The translations under genes were made by a program, and so were the position numbers. The notes under the pieces are model-generated. The model was given only the letters and a program-made list of their open reading frames with translations. It had not been told where the DNA came from and ran no database searches. A stretch of DNA of 39,974 nt. Origin: a virus. This document shows positions 28,935 through 36,197 of the stretch, piece after piece (position 1 is the stretch's first letter; each line of letters begins with the position of its first letter). The stretch covers positions 1 to 39,974 of IMG/VR virus record IMGVR_UViG_3300046796_000521. The stretch is one strand, 5' to 3'.

Positions 28935-29371
28935 CCCGGAACGCTCCGCCAGCCGTACACGTCGGTCTGGTCATAGACCGTCGTCCCTGGGATCTCTTCG
29001 TTGCGCTGCGGCGGCTGGCCGTCGATCCACTCGATGGGGAAACAGGACCGGCCAGAAATCAGGAGCACCTTGTCGAGCACCGCAGCACGCACCCGGCCGG
29101 ACACCGCCCGGGCCGCGCGAGCGGCCTGCGGGTCGCCGCCGATGGAGTGCACAACCGCGACCGCGTCAATCGCCGCCGAGTCTCCGGCCAGCGAGATCGC
29201 GTCGGGGGCGACGAGTCCATTCGGTGTCTGGATGTAGAACTCGACCTTCGCGTATGGCGGTGCCGCGCCATCGTCGACCTTGCTGTCGTATGCGACGAGC
29301 GTCGGCGAGCCCGGCGCAGCGAGCAGGAGAGCCCAGAAGCCGTCGAAGAGATCCTGTACCGGCCAGCTCAT
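28931..29371 (-). CDS. Tail completion / terminator protein
   Basis: 146 aa, ATG 29371 with ATGA overlap. Contains VQDLFDGFWALLLAAPGS, VEFYIQTPNGLVAPDAIS and VYDQTDVYGWRSVPG, similar in length and position to siphophage tail-terminator proteins. The assignment rests on gene order (after the HK97 gp10-like gene, before the tail tube) more than on motifs. Confidence 0.7.
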   Translation of the reverse strand: MSWPVQDLFDGFWALLLAAPGSPTLVAYDSKVDDGAAPPYAKVEFYIQTPNGLVAPDAISLAGDSAAIDAVAVVHSIGGDPQAARAARAVSGRVRAAVLDKVLLISGRSCFPIEWIDGQPPQRNEEIPGTTVYDQTDVYGWRSVPG

Positions 29372-29757
29372 CCCAGGCCCAGCGCTTTCACGGCTAGGTC
29401 CTCCATCGCCTTCTCGAACCGCGGCTGCTCGGCGTCGGCGGCCGGGCGCATGAACGGCATCGCCGCGTTCTTGATCGTCCCGAACTCGGCGATGTTGCCC
29501 AGCGGGCCCTGGGGCTTCGAGTGGTTGGGGCCAATTTCAGCGGCCGGGCCTTTGAGGCTGCGGTACATGTCGAAGTCGATCGAGGCGGGTAGCCGGCGCA
29601 GACGTGGGTGACCGGAGATCCGGCGGGCGCCGTCCCGCTTGATGTTCAGTGCGCCCTTGAAGACGACGGCCTCGGTGTCCTTCTCCGCCACGGCGGACGC
29701 CTTCGTGATCGCGTCTGCGAAAGCGGTGACCTCATGAGCGTCGAAACCCCAGCTCAT
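29368..29757 (-). CDS. HK97 gp10-like neck protein
   Basis: 129 aa from ATG 29757 (ATGA overlap; a GTG start at 29778 is less likely). Helical N-terminus (EVTAFADAITKASAVAEKD), then a segment with KRDGARRISGHPRLRRLPAS and a C-terminus rich in Glu/Lys. This matches the HK97 gp10 family of head-tail neck proteins. Typical neighbours on both sides. Confidence 0.75.
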   Translation of the reverse strand: MSWGFDAHEVTAFADAITKASAVAEKDTEAVVFKGALNIKRDGARRISGHPRLRRLPASIDFDMYRSLKGPAAEIGPNHSKPQGPLGNIAEFGTIKNAAMPFMRPAADAEQPRFEKAMEDLAVKALGLG

Positions 29758-30158
29758 GAGCCCGTCACCTCCGTGCAAGACACCCGGCGGGCCGTCGGCT
29801 CGCTCTTGTGAGCCAGGTCGTGCACCAGGAACGTGCGGCCCACGAGATCCTGATCGTTGACCGACGCCGTGATCAGCACCTGGTCGCCGACCTTCAGGCC
29901 CTCGGTCCCGGCGACGGGGAGCTGGACGTCGATGCGCTGCTCGAGGATGTAGTCCTGGCCGACGTCATGCGGGCGCCCGATACCGGTGATCTGCTGCACG
30001 CGGCACTTCCCCGCGTAGAGCTGGGTGTAGGACTGCGTCGGGTACCCGGTGACCGGGTCCGTTGTCCCGCCGGCGTTTGCGCGCCGGATCGTGCAGGTGT
30101 CGACCATGCCGGCTTCGGCGGCGGCCTGACCGCGGGCGAGGACGGAGGCGCGGGACAT
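29754..30158 (-). CDS. Head-tail connector (DUF6093-like)
   Basis: 134 aa, ATG 30158. Begins SRASVLARGQAAAEAGMVDT and CTIRRANAGG, the start of DUF6093-like actinophage proteins. Further beta segments GDQVLITASVNDQDLVGRTF. In the gene order it occupies the place of the head-closure protein. Confidence 0.8.
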   Translation of the reverse strand: MSRASVLARGQAAAEAGMVDTCTIRRANAGGTTDPVTGYPTQSYTQLYAGKCRVQQITGIGRPHDVGQDYILEQRIDVQLPVAGTEGLKVGDQVLITASVNDQDLVGRTFLVHDLAHKSEPTARRVSCTEVTGS

Positions 30159-30167
30159 CGGGCCTCC

Positions 30168-31655
30168 TCAGTCGTTGCAGCTGCAGGGCCGGACGGTGGT
30201 GCCGCCGTCCGGGCGGGCGGTCATCCCCGATCCGGGCCGGGTCGTGGTGCCCAGGTTCGGGCGGTGTGTTGTGCAGTCGCAGACCTCGGCGGCGGGCGTG
30301 ACAGCCTGGCCCCGGAACAGGCCGGCGATGCGACGTTTGAACCTGGCGAGGACCGGCACGTACGCCGGCGGCACGATGACCACCTGCGGCGGGACGGGCA
30401 TCGCCGCGCGCGGGCGGGCCAGCCGCAGGCCCTTCAGACGCGAGCGGACCGGACGCGGCGGGTAGGCAGGCGGCGTCACCACGATCTGCGGCGGCGGCGG
30501 CATCGCAGCGCGGCCGCGCCGTGGCGCCATCGGGTGGGGACGGAGGTGCGGCGCTGTCGGGACGGCGGCCTGACTGTTGACCGGCGCGGCGGTGCGGGGC
30601 CGGAACAGACGCAGCCACTTCAGCCGCGGCCGTACAGATGCCGGGACGTACGCGGCCGGGGTGACCGCGACCTGGCCGGGCGCCGGCGTGGCCGCTCGGC
30701 CACGGAAGATCCGCAGGCCACGCAGCCGGGTACGGACCGGGCGCACCGGATACGCGGGAGCGTTGACCACTACCTGCGCCGGCACCGGGGTGAACATCTC
30801 ACCGCGGCGAGCCAACAGGCCACGCAGGCGCCGCGGCTGCTTGATGCCGGTGAACGGGAACGGCGGGTTGACCTGGGCGCGGACCGGCGTCGAGGCGCGC
30901 GCCCGGCGTGGTGGCGGCTGGGTCCGCCGGCGGGCCTGCTGCATCGGCGGATATGTTGCCGCTGCGGCCGACGCCACCTTGATGACGATCGCCGCAGCCG
31001 CGTAGTTGAACAGCGCGCCGCCGCCCGGGCGCAGGTCTACCCAGTCGACCGTGGTGGAGGTCGACCCGGTACGGATCTCCGATTCGAGCGAGCCCCAGTT
31101 GGTGTTGTTGAGGTCGTCGATCTCGGTGAACGCCGAGCCGGGGCTGATGTTCGCCGTGACCTTGTCGGCAAAGACGAACCCGAACGCCTCGTCGCCGGAG
31201 GCCGGGGCAGCCGACAGCGTGATGCTGGCCGGGTCGGGCGGGCCGGTGAAGCCACCGCCCTGCGTGTTCGTGCCGGTCCCGCCGACGGGCGTGCCGGCGT
31301 TGTAGCCGGTGTAGCAGACGACCGAGACGCCGTAGAGGCCCGCCGCGCGGCCGGACGTCGAGAGCGTGACCGTCATCGACGAGCCCGTGGTGACAGGCGC
31401 CGTCCAGATCTTCACCAGCGACGAGAACGCCGTCGGTGCGACCACGGCGGTCGCCTGCTGCGTCCAGGTCAGCGACCCGCCGGAGATCGTCAGCGCGCTC
31501 GTCGGATCGGTTGTCGAACCGCTGTTCTCGACGAACGCAGCACCCACGACCAGCAGGGAACTGCTGGACGGGGTGAAGCTGCTGGACGTGAAGTTGCCGG
31601 TGCCGAAGTTCCCGGAGGTGATCTGGCCGAGAAGGTTGGTGCGCGACAGCGCCAT
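30168..31655 (-). CDS. Virion protein with Arg/Pro-rich tandem repeats
   Basis: 495 aa, ATG 31655. The first 230 residues are a beta-rich Ser/Thr/Gly domain (e.g. LTWTQQATAVVAPTAFSSLV and GSSMTVTLSTSGRAAGLYGV), like a jelly-roll decoration domain. From about 235 the protein is made of roughly 34-residue repeats with the consensus TPVPxQVVVxPPAYPPRPVR, then xRLRGLRLFRxRA; four clear copies, two divergent copies and one short one. The repeat region is very basic. The end has CDC...CSC around small RPG/RPD repeats. Place between connectors suggests a head or neck fibre. Function unknown. Confidence 0.75.
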   Translation of the reverse strand: MALSRTNLLGQITSGNFGTGNFTSSSFTPSSSSLLVVGAAFVENSGSTTDPTSALTISGGSLTWTQQATAVVAPTAFSSLVKIWTAPVTTGSSMTVTLSTSGRAAGLYGVSVVCYTGYNAGTPVGGTGTNTQGGGFTGPPDPASITLSAAPASGDEAFGFVFADKVTANISPGSAFTEIDDLNNTNWGSLESEIRTGSTSTTVDWVDLRPGGGALFNYAAAAIVIKVASAAAATYPPMQQARRRTQPPPRRARASTPVRAQVNPPFPFTGIKQPRRLRGLLARRGEMFTPVPAQVVVNAPAYPVRPVRTRLRGLRIFRGRAATPAPGQVAVTPAAYVPASVRPRLKWLRLFRPRTAAPVNSQAAVPTAPHLRPHPMAPRRGRAAMPPPPQIVVTPPAYPPRPVRSRLKGLRLARPRAAMPVPPQVVIVPPAYVPVLARFKRRIAGLFRGQAVTPAAEVCDCTTHRPNLGTTTRPGSGMTARPDGGTTVRPCSCND

Positions 31656-31699
31656 GCCGTGCCCCGCCCCTCAGCTACCGACCGACCGCAGGGGGCGAA

Positions 31700-32218
31700 T
31701 CAGACCTCGATCTCGACGTTGATCCGGATCTGGTGCGACGCCGGCAGCGTGTTGCCGATGTTCACGAACGCGATCCCGTTGGCCGTGCCGATGCCCACGA
31801 CGAGCTCCTCGATGAACTCGTACGGAAGATCTAGCGTGGACTGGGTGTTCAGCGGGATCACGGCGATCGGGTTCGTCGCCAGCGTCGGGCCGGTCGTGCC
31901 GATCGTGGTCGCGGTGATCGCGAACAGGCCCGCGGTCGGGTCGGTCTGCGGCGTCCACGTCTCGTACGGCTGACCCGGGATGGCCGCGGCGATGCCGGTG
32001 CCCGACGGTGCCACCGTCTGCCGGTACACGCCGACCGAGATCTGCTGCGACGTCGGCACCGACGCGCCGGCGATCACGCCGAGCTGCAGGCGCCGCATCC
32101 GGAAACCGGAGGTGGCCGAACCGCCCCAGTAGCCCATGTAGCCGTTGACGGTCGTGGTCGAGTTGACGCCGCTCAGCTGCGCGGCCTGGGACAGGATCGA
32201 GGCGCCGTAGCGGGCCAT
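31700..32218 (-). CDS. Hypothetical virion protein
   Basis: 172 aa from ATG 32218, with GAGAGGA upstream. Hydrophobic/Thr-Gly-rich beta composition (TTTVNGYMGYWGGSATSGF, TATTIGTTGPTLATNPIAVI). Probably a capsid-associated or fibre subunit, placed between the connector and the repeat protein. No family recognised. The 44-bp gap upstream shows no promoter. Confidence 0.7.
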   Translation of the reverse strand: MARYGASILSQAAQLSGVNSTTTVNGYMGYWGGSATSGFRMRRLQLGVIAGASVPTSQQISVGVYRQTVAPSGTGIAAAIPGQPYETWTPQTDPTAGLFAITATTIGTTGPTLATNPIAVIPLNTQSTLDLPYEFIEELVVGIGTANGIAFVNIGNTLPASHQIRINVEIEV

Positions 32219-32262
32219 GAATGTGTTCCTCTCAGAATGCTCGGACCATGCGGTGACGCAGA

Positions 32263-32835
32263 TCAGTCGCGGGAGCCGATCACGTAGACCGGCGTGCCGT
32301 AGGTTGAGCGCAGCCGGTCGCGCATGCCGTCGGTGACCTGCATCCGACCGTCGGCCTCTGCGTACGTGATGCTGTAGTCGTCGATCTTCTCGGCCGACGC
32401 GGTCCCGCCGGGGTTGCCGTAGCCGGCGCCGGCTAGGGCGAGCGTCATGTCCCGGGCGAGTTGAAGGCCCTGCTCGCCCGCGAGGTAGCCGTAGGTGTAG
32501 GTGACCGTGACCAGCGTCGGGGCCGTCCAGTTGCGGTTCCACGCCGCGAGCCGCCACAGCTGCTGGTTGCGCAGCAGCCACTCGGTATCGGCCACGCCGT
32601 CGATCAACACGGTGGCGACCGAGCGGACCGGCAGCTGCGGCAGCGGAAGCCACGGGTCGCCGTCGAAGATGTCGACGGTCAGCCCGATCGTGGCGGTGCC
32701 GCTGATCAGCCGTTGCCCGCAGGCTGCCTGAACCTTGCCGGTCGCCATCTCGATCAGCAGGTCCGCCGTGGCGTTGTCGACGTCCTGTTTCAGGAAGGCG
32801 GCGAGCTCCGTTCGCGTCACCAGTTGGTCAGCCAC
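32263..32835 (-). CDS. Head-tail connector protein (gp6-like)
   Basis: 190 aa, GTG 32835. N-terminal helices (VTRTELAAFLKQDVDNATAD and LLIEMATGKVQAACGQRL), then a beta region with VRSVATVLIDGVADTEWLL and VTVTYTYGYLAGEQGLQLAR. This is the shape of HK97 gp6-type adaptor proteins that join portal and neck. Confidence 0.8.
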   Translation of the reverse strand: MADQLVTRTELAAFLKQDVDNATADLLIEMATGKVQAACGQRLISGTATIGLTVDIFDGDPWLPLPQLPVRSVATVLIDGVADTEWLLRNQQLWRLAAWNRNWTAPTLVTVTYTYGYLAGEQGLQLARDMTLALAGAGYGNPGGTASAEKIDDYSITYAEADGRMQVTDGMRDRLRSTYGTPVYVIGSRD

Positions 32836-32850
32836 GGAGCTCGCCCCCGA

Positions 32851-33159
32851 TCACTTGGCGCCGTACTTCTCGATGAGGTCGTTCTTGGTCATCGCGTCCG
32901 CGTCGTCGACCGTCAGGTCCGGGTCCACGGCGACCGCGTACCCGACCCACTCGTTCTTCGTCGCGTTCACTGGCGGCCGGCCCGGGCCGGCCGGCTCGGC
33001 CGCCTTGGCCGGCTCCGGCTCGTACGGGCCACCGTTCTCGTCGACCCGGACGAGCTGGCCGCGGATGCGCTGGTTTTCGAAGTTCTCCGACAACGGCAGG
33101 GACAACTCGAAGATGCCGCCGCCCGCACCGCGGAAGAACCCGGTCTCCTGCTCGTCCAT
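32851..33159 (-). CDS. Hypothetical head-region protein
   Basis: 102 aa from ATG 33159 (TGATG overlap). Contains FELSLPLSENFENQRIRGQL and a Pro/Ala linker, then a C-terminal VDDADAMTKNDLIEKYG helix reminiscent of small HeH/Rho-N domains. A longer frame upstream is antisense-like to the capsid gene. Likely a head accessory protein. Confidence 0.7.
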   Translation of the reverse strand: MDEQETGFFRGAGGGIFELSLPLSENFENQRIRGQLVRVDENGGPYEPEPAKAAEPAGPGRPPVNATKNEWVGYAVAVDPDLTVDDADAMTKNDLIEKYGAK

Positions 33160-33545
33160 CACGCGTACGCCGGGACCTTGAAGGCCGTCACAGTCATGAC
33201 CACCGAGGTCTCCAGGATCAGAGAACCATCGGACTGGATGAACCGGTTCGACTCGAACGGGCCCACCCACTGCGTGGTCGTGTTCGCCACGGTGACCGTC
33301 AGGTTGCCCTGACCCGCGGCGACGTTCGGCGGGTTGGTGCCCGCCAGAACCGAGATGGTGCCGGAACCGCCGGAAGCGTTCGCCACGCGAAGCAGCGTCA
33401 GCTCCGGCACCGACTGACGCCGGTTCGGCGAGATGTCCGGGGTCTGCAGACCGTTGCCGGCGCCCGCCACGGTGGCGACGCCGGTCGGGTCGAGCAGGTT
33501 CCCGTTCGACACCAGGGTGCTGTAGGGCAGTGCGACTCGTGCCAT
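33159..33545 (-). CDS. Capsid-associated beta protein
   Basis: 128 aa, ATG 33545. Beta-rich with Thr/Asn/Gly (VSNGNLLDPTGVATVAGAGN and AGQGNLTVTVANTTTQWVGP). Position directly after the coat gene and composition suggest a capsid decoration or stabilising protein. No exact family. Confidence 0.75.
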   Translation of the reverse strand: MARVALPYSTLVSNGNLLDPTGVATVAGAGNGLQTPDISPNRRQSVPELTLLRVANASGGSGTISVLAGTNPPNVAAGQGNLTVTVANTTTQWVGPFESNRFIQSDGSLILETSVVMTVTAFKVPAYA

Positions 33546-33560
33546 GTTCGATCAGCCCTC

Positions 33561-34439
33561 TCAGATGCCGGTCGGGCGGGTGATGTCGGCGTAGGCCAGC
33601 GCGTCCGGGCGGATCAGCTTGCCGCCGTACAGGTACAGGCCCTTGATGGCGTCGGCGAACTTCGCCTCCGGCCGGTACGCCTCGGTCTTGTTGACCTGCT
33701 CGGCGAACGACAGCGCGTCGCTCGAGCCGGCCGTGGCGATGTTTCGGCCGCCCGACGGGATCGGCGTGTTGTTCGACACGAGGATGTCGAATCCGGCCGC
33801 CCGGCCGACCATGCCGTTGCGGGAGACGTCGCTGGTGCCCTGGCCGTCGAAGCGGGAGAACAGCGACGACAGCAGCAGCATCGCGTGGCCCCACGGCGGG
33901 ATGATGCAGTAGCGGCCCTCGGTCGGCACGTTGGCCTCGTCGAGCTTCACCTTCAGTGGCACGAGGACCTTGTTGTAGAACTCCTCGGTCGCGGTCGTGC
34001 CGATCGCGGTGAAGGTGATCGTCGAGCCGCCGTTGACGGCGTTGCCCGACTGGATGCCGGTGTACAGGCCGGCCACGTACTGGTCGGCCTGGTCGGCCAG
34101 CTTGTACGCGGCGCGCTGCATCGCCGTGGGGATCACGTCGCCCTTGGCCTGCCGCTGGTCGACGTCATCGACGAAGAACGCGAAGTACTTCGCCTGGTCG
34201 ACCACGAGCGTGCGCTGCGCGTCGGTGAGTTCCTCGGGGACGACCGAGGTCACGTTCGGCGTGTACGTGCCGATCGTCGGGTCGGAGATGGAGGTGATCC
34301 GGACGGTGTCGCCGGCCTGCGTGATCTCACCCTCGTAGTCACGGTTCACGACGCCGGGGCCGGCGTACACGAGCCGCTTCTGGAGGGCGACCAGCAGCGC
34401 GGCAGACCAGATCTCCGGGACGAACCTGCGGATCGCCAT
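33561..34439 (-). CDS. Major capsid protein (P22-type coat family)
   Basis: 292 aa, ATG 34439. Typical features of the P22 gp5-like coat group in actinophages: RFVPEIWSAALLVALQKRLV near the start, YEGEITQAGDTVRITSISDP, AFFVDDVDQRQAKGDV, YCIIPPWGHAMLLLSS and GKLIRPDALAYADITRPTG at the end. Placed after the scaffold gene. It forms the capsid shell. Confidence 0.9.
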   Translation of the reverse strand: MAIRRFVPEIWSAALLVALQKRLVYAGPGVVNRDYEGEITQAGDTVRITSISDPTIGTYTPNVTSVVPEELTDAQRTLVVDQAKYFAFFVDDVDQRQAKGDVIPTAMQRAAYKLADQADQYVAGLYTGIQSGNAVNGGSTITFTAIGTTATEEFYNKVLVPLKVKLDEANVPTEGRYCIIPPWGHAMLLLSSLFSRFDGQGTSDVSRNGMVGRAAGFDILVSNNTPIPSGGRNIATAGSSDALSFAEQVNKTEAYRPEAKFADAIKGLYLYGGKLIRPDALAYADITRPTGI

Positions 34440-34458
34440 CGGGGTTTGCCTTTCTGGG

Positions 34459-35064
34459 TCAGGAGACGCCGAGCAGGTCGTTCAGCTGGCCCGAGAGCCG
34501 CGCCTTGTCGATCTGCTGCGGGGTCATGCGCGAGAGGTCCTGCTCGGTGAGCTGCGCGACCTGGGACCCCTTGCGGGCACCGCCGTCGGCTCCGCCCTGG
34601 AACCTCTTGGCCGTTGCGGCGGCGAGGTGGGGCTTCTTGCTCAGCAGGTCGGCCAGCGCCTCGTTGATGGCGTCGGTGTCGACCTGCCCGTCGTCGACGA
34701 AGTCCTCGACCCGGGCGGCCAGCAGTGCGCGGGCGTCTTCCGGGTCGGCGAACAGCTTCGCCGCCTTGGCTTCCACCCTGTCCAGGGCCCGCTCGCGCAG
34801 CACTTCGGCGCGGGCCTCGGCCTGCAGTTGCTTGCGCAGCTCGGCCGGGTCCTGGTCGGGGTCGTCGTTCTTGCCCGCGTTCTGCTGGGCCTTGAGGGCT
34901 TTCAGCTCGTCGCGGGCCGTGCGCCACTTCGCCTTCATGGCGTCGAGCGCTTTCTTGCCGGCGTCGCCGAGTTGGCCGGCGTCGGGCTCACCGTCGCCTG
35001 AATCGTCGGCCGGATCCGGGTCGACGTCGTCAGGCTCGATGATCGGTTCGTCCTGGTCGGACAT
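34459..35064 (-). CDS. Scaffolding protein
   Basis: 201 aa, ATG 35064. Acidic N-terminus (EPDDVDPDPADDSGDGEPDA), then a long charged helix (LRKQLQAEARAEVLRERALD) and a C-terminal helix-loop-helix with LTEQDLSRMTPQQIDKARLS. This composition and the place between portal/MuF and coat are diagnostic of scaffold proteins, which guide capsid assembly and then leave. Confidence 0.85.
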   Translation of the reverse strand: MSDQDEPIIEPDDVDPDPADDSGDGEPDAGQLGDAGKKALDAMKAKWRTARDELKALKAQQNAGKNDDPDQDPAELRKQLQAEARAEVLRERALDRVEAKAAKLFADPEDARALLAARVEDFVDDGQVDTDAINEALADLLSKKPHLAAATAKRFQGGADGGARKGSQVAQLTEQDLSRMTPQQIDKARLSGQLNDLLGVS

Positions 35065-35151
35065 GGGTGACTCCGTTGCGGGGTCGTCCCTGCGCCTTGC
35101 GCGCCGGGGAGATCGGGGTTCCGCCCGCGCCGCACCGGGTATTACCGGGGC

Positions 35152-35307
35152 ATGGGCGTTCTCGTACTGGTCCTGCTACTCGCGGCGGCCGTGTCCTTCG
35201 GCCTCGCCGCGGCGAACGTGGCGACCCGGGTCAACCTCGTCGCGCTCGGCCTGCTGTTCTGGGTCATCACCGCGTTGGTCCCGGCACTCGGGGCAGCGGC
35301 GACCTAG
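35152..35307 (+). CDS. Two-TM protein on opposite strand (moron-like)
   Basis: 51 aa, ATG 35152. Almost entirely hydrophobic: VLVLVLLLAAAVSFGLAAAN and NLVALGLLFWVITALVPALG. TATTAC (35140-35145) lies 6 nt before the start, suggesting a leaderless mRNA. The TAG stop lies in CTAG (35304-35307) shared with the convergent MuF-like gene. Like the gene at 28758, it interrupts the late operon on the opposite strand. A lysogenic conversion or immunity role is possible but unproven. Confidence 0.65.
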   Translation: MGVLVLVLLLAAAVSFGLAAANVATRVNLVALGLLFWVITALVPALGAAAT

Positions 35308-36194
35308 AGGATGTAGCCGTGCAGCTTGAGCAGCCGGATCGCGTCGTCGCGGTCCTTGGCGTCGCGGAAGATCTGCTCGGGCATAAGGCGAGGGCGTTTC
35401 CCGGCGGCCTCGGTCGTGTACAGCCGGCCATCGGCTGCGGTCTGCATGCCGCGGCGGGCGTTCACGACCCGGGCCATGTCGGAGCCCTCGCGGATCGCCT
35501 GCGCGCCCGCCTTGCCGAACGTCTGGTCCTGCTCGGCGGCGGACATTGACGCGAACAGCTTGTTCGGGTCGGTCCGCAGGTCCTCGGCGTTCTCCGCTGC
35601 GGGGATGCCGATGCAGTCGCACTTCGGATGCCGGCTGAAACCCGCGTTGTACCGGTACCAGCGGCCGGCCAGGATGATGCACCGCGAGCACGAGTCCCCG
35701 ACGACCATGCGGACATAGCCGGTTGCGTGCCGCCTCGAGGTGAGCGCCACCTGATCGGCGACCCGGCCGGCGTCGGCAACCTGGGTATGCGCGATCAGCT
35801 GCGCCAGTCCGTCGCCCGCGGCCATCGCCCGGTCGAGCTGCACCCCGCGCGACAGCGCCCACTTCGCAGTGATGCCGGGTTGCGCGAGAAGCGACTCGAG
35901 CGGCCGCCCGTCGGAGGCGACGCCGGCCAGTGACAAGGCATCCAGGCGGCCTTCGGTGGCCGGGCTGATGTCCTGCTCAACCAGCACCTCGGCCACGTAT
36001 CGGTCGGCGGCCGCCGCCGCGGCGTGCTGGCCGCCGGTTAGCAGCATCAGGAGCCGCGGGATCTGCCTCAGCCAGGATTCGCTGATCCGTGCCGGATCGA
36101 CCTGGGCCCACGCGGCGCGGGCCTCGAAGCGGAGCTTCCCGGCGAGGCGGGCACGGGACCGGGCGTGGTCGGCGGCCACCTCGAGCGCCGACAT
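35304..36194 (-). CDS. MuF-like minor capsid protein
   Basis: 296 aa, ATG 36194. The central segment VVGDSCSRCIILAGRWYRYN, then FSRHPKCDCIGIP, is the Cys-containing signature of actinophage MuF/VG15-type minor head proteins. N-terminal helices (ARSRARLAGKLRFEARAAWA) and a C-terminal part with LLKLHGYIL. It probably enters the capsid with the portal. The typical place is directly downstream of the portal gene. Confidence 0.85.
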   Translation of the reverse strand: MSALEVAADHARSRARLAGKLRFEARAAWAQVDPARISESWLRQIPRLLMLLTGGQHAAAAAADRYVAEVLVEQDISPATEGRLDALSLAGVASDGRPLESLLAQPGITAKWALSRGVQLDRAMAAGDGLAQLIAHTQVADAGRVADQVALTSRRHATGYVRMVVGDSCSRCIILAGRWYRYNAGFSRHPKCDCIGIPAAENAEDLRTDPNKLFASMSAAEQDQTFGKAGAQAIREGSDMARVVNARRGMQTAADGRLYTTEAAGKRPRLMPEQIFRDAKDRDDAIRLLKLHGYIL

Positions 36195-36197
36195 CGG

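Noticed and set aside
29808-31973. 721-aa plus-strand open frame
   Set aside because: It lies antisense to the repeat protein, connectors and neck genes; extremely Arg/Gly/Asp-rich composition and lack of motifs show it is a GC-driven shadow frame.
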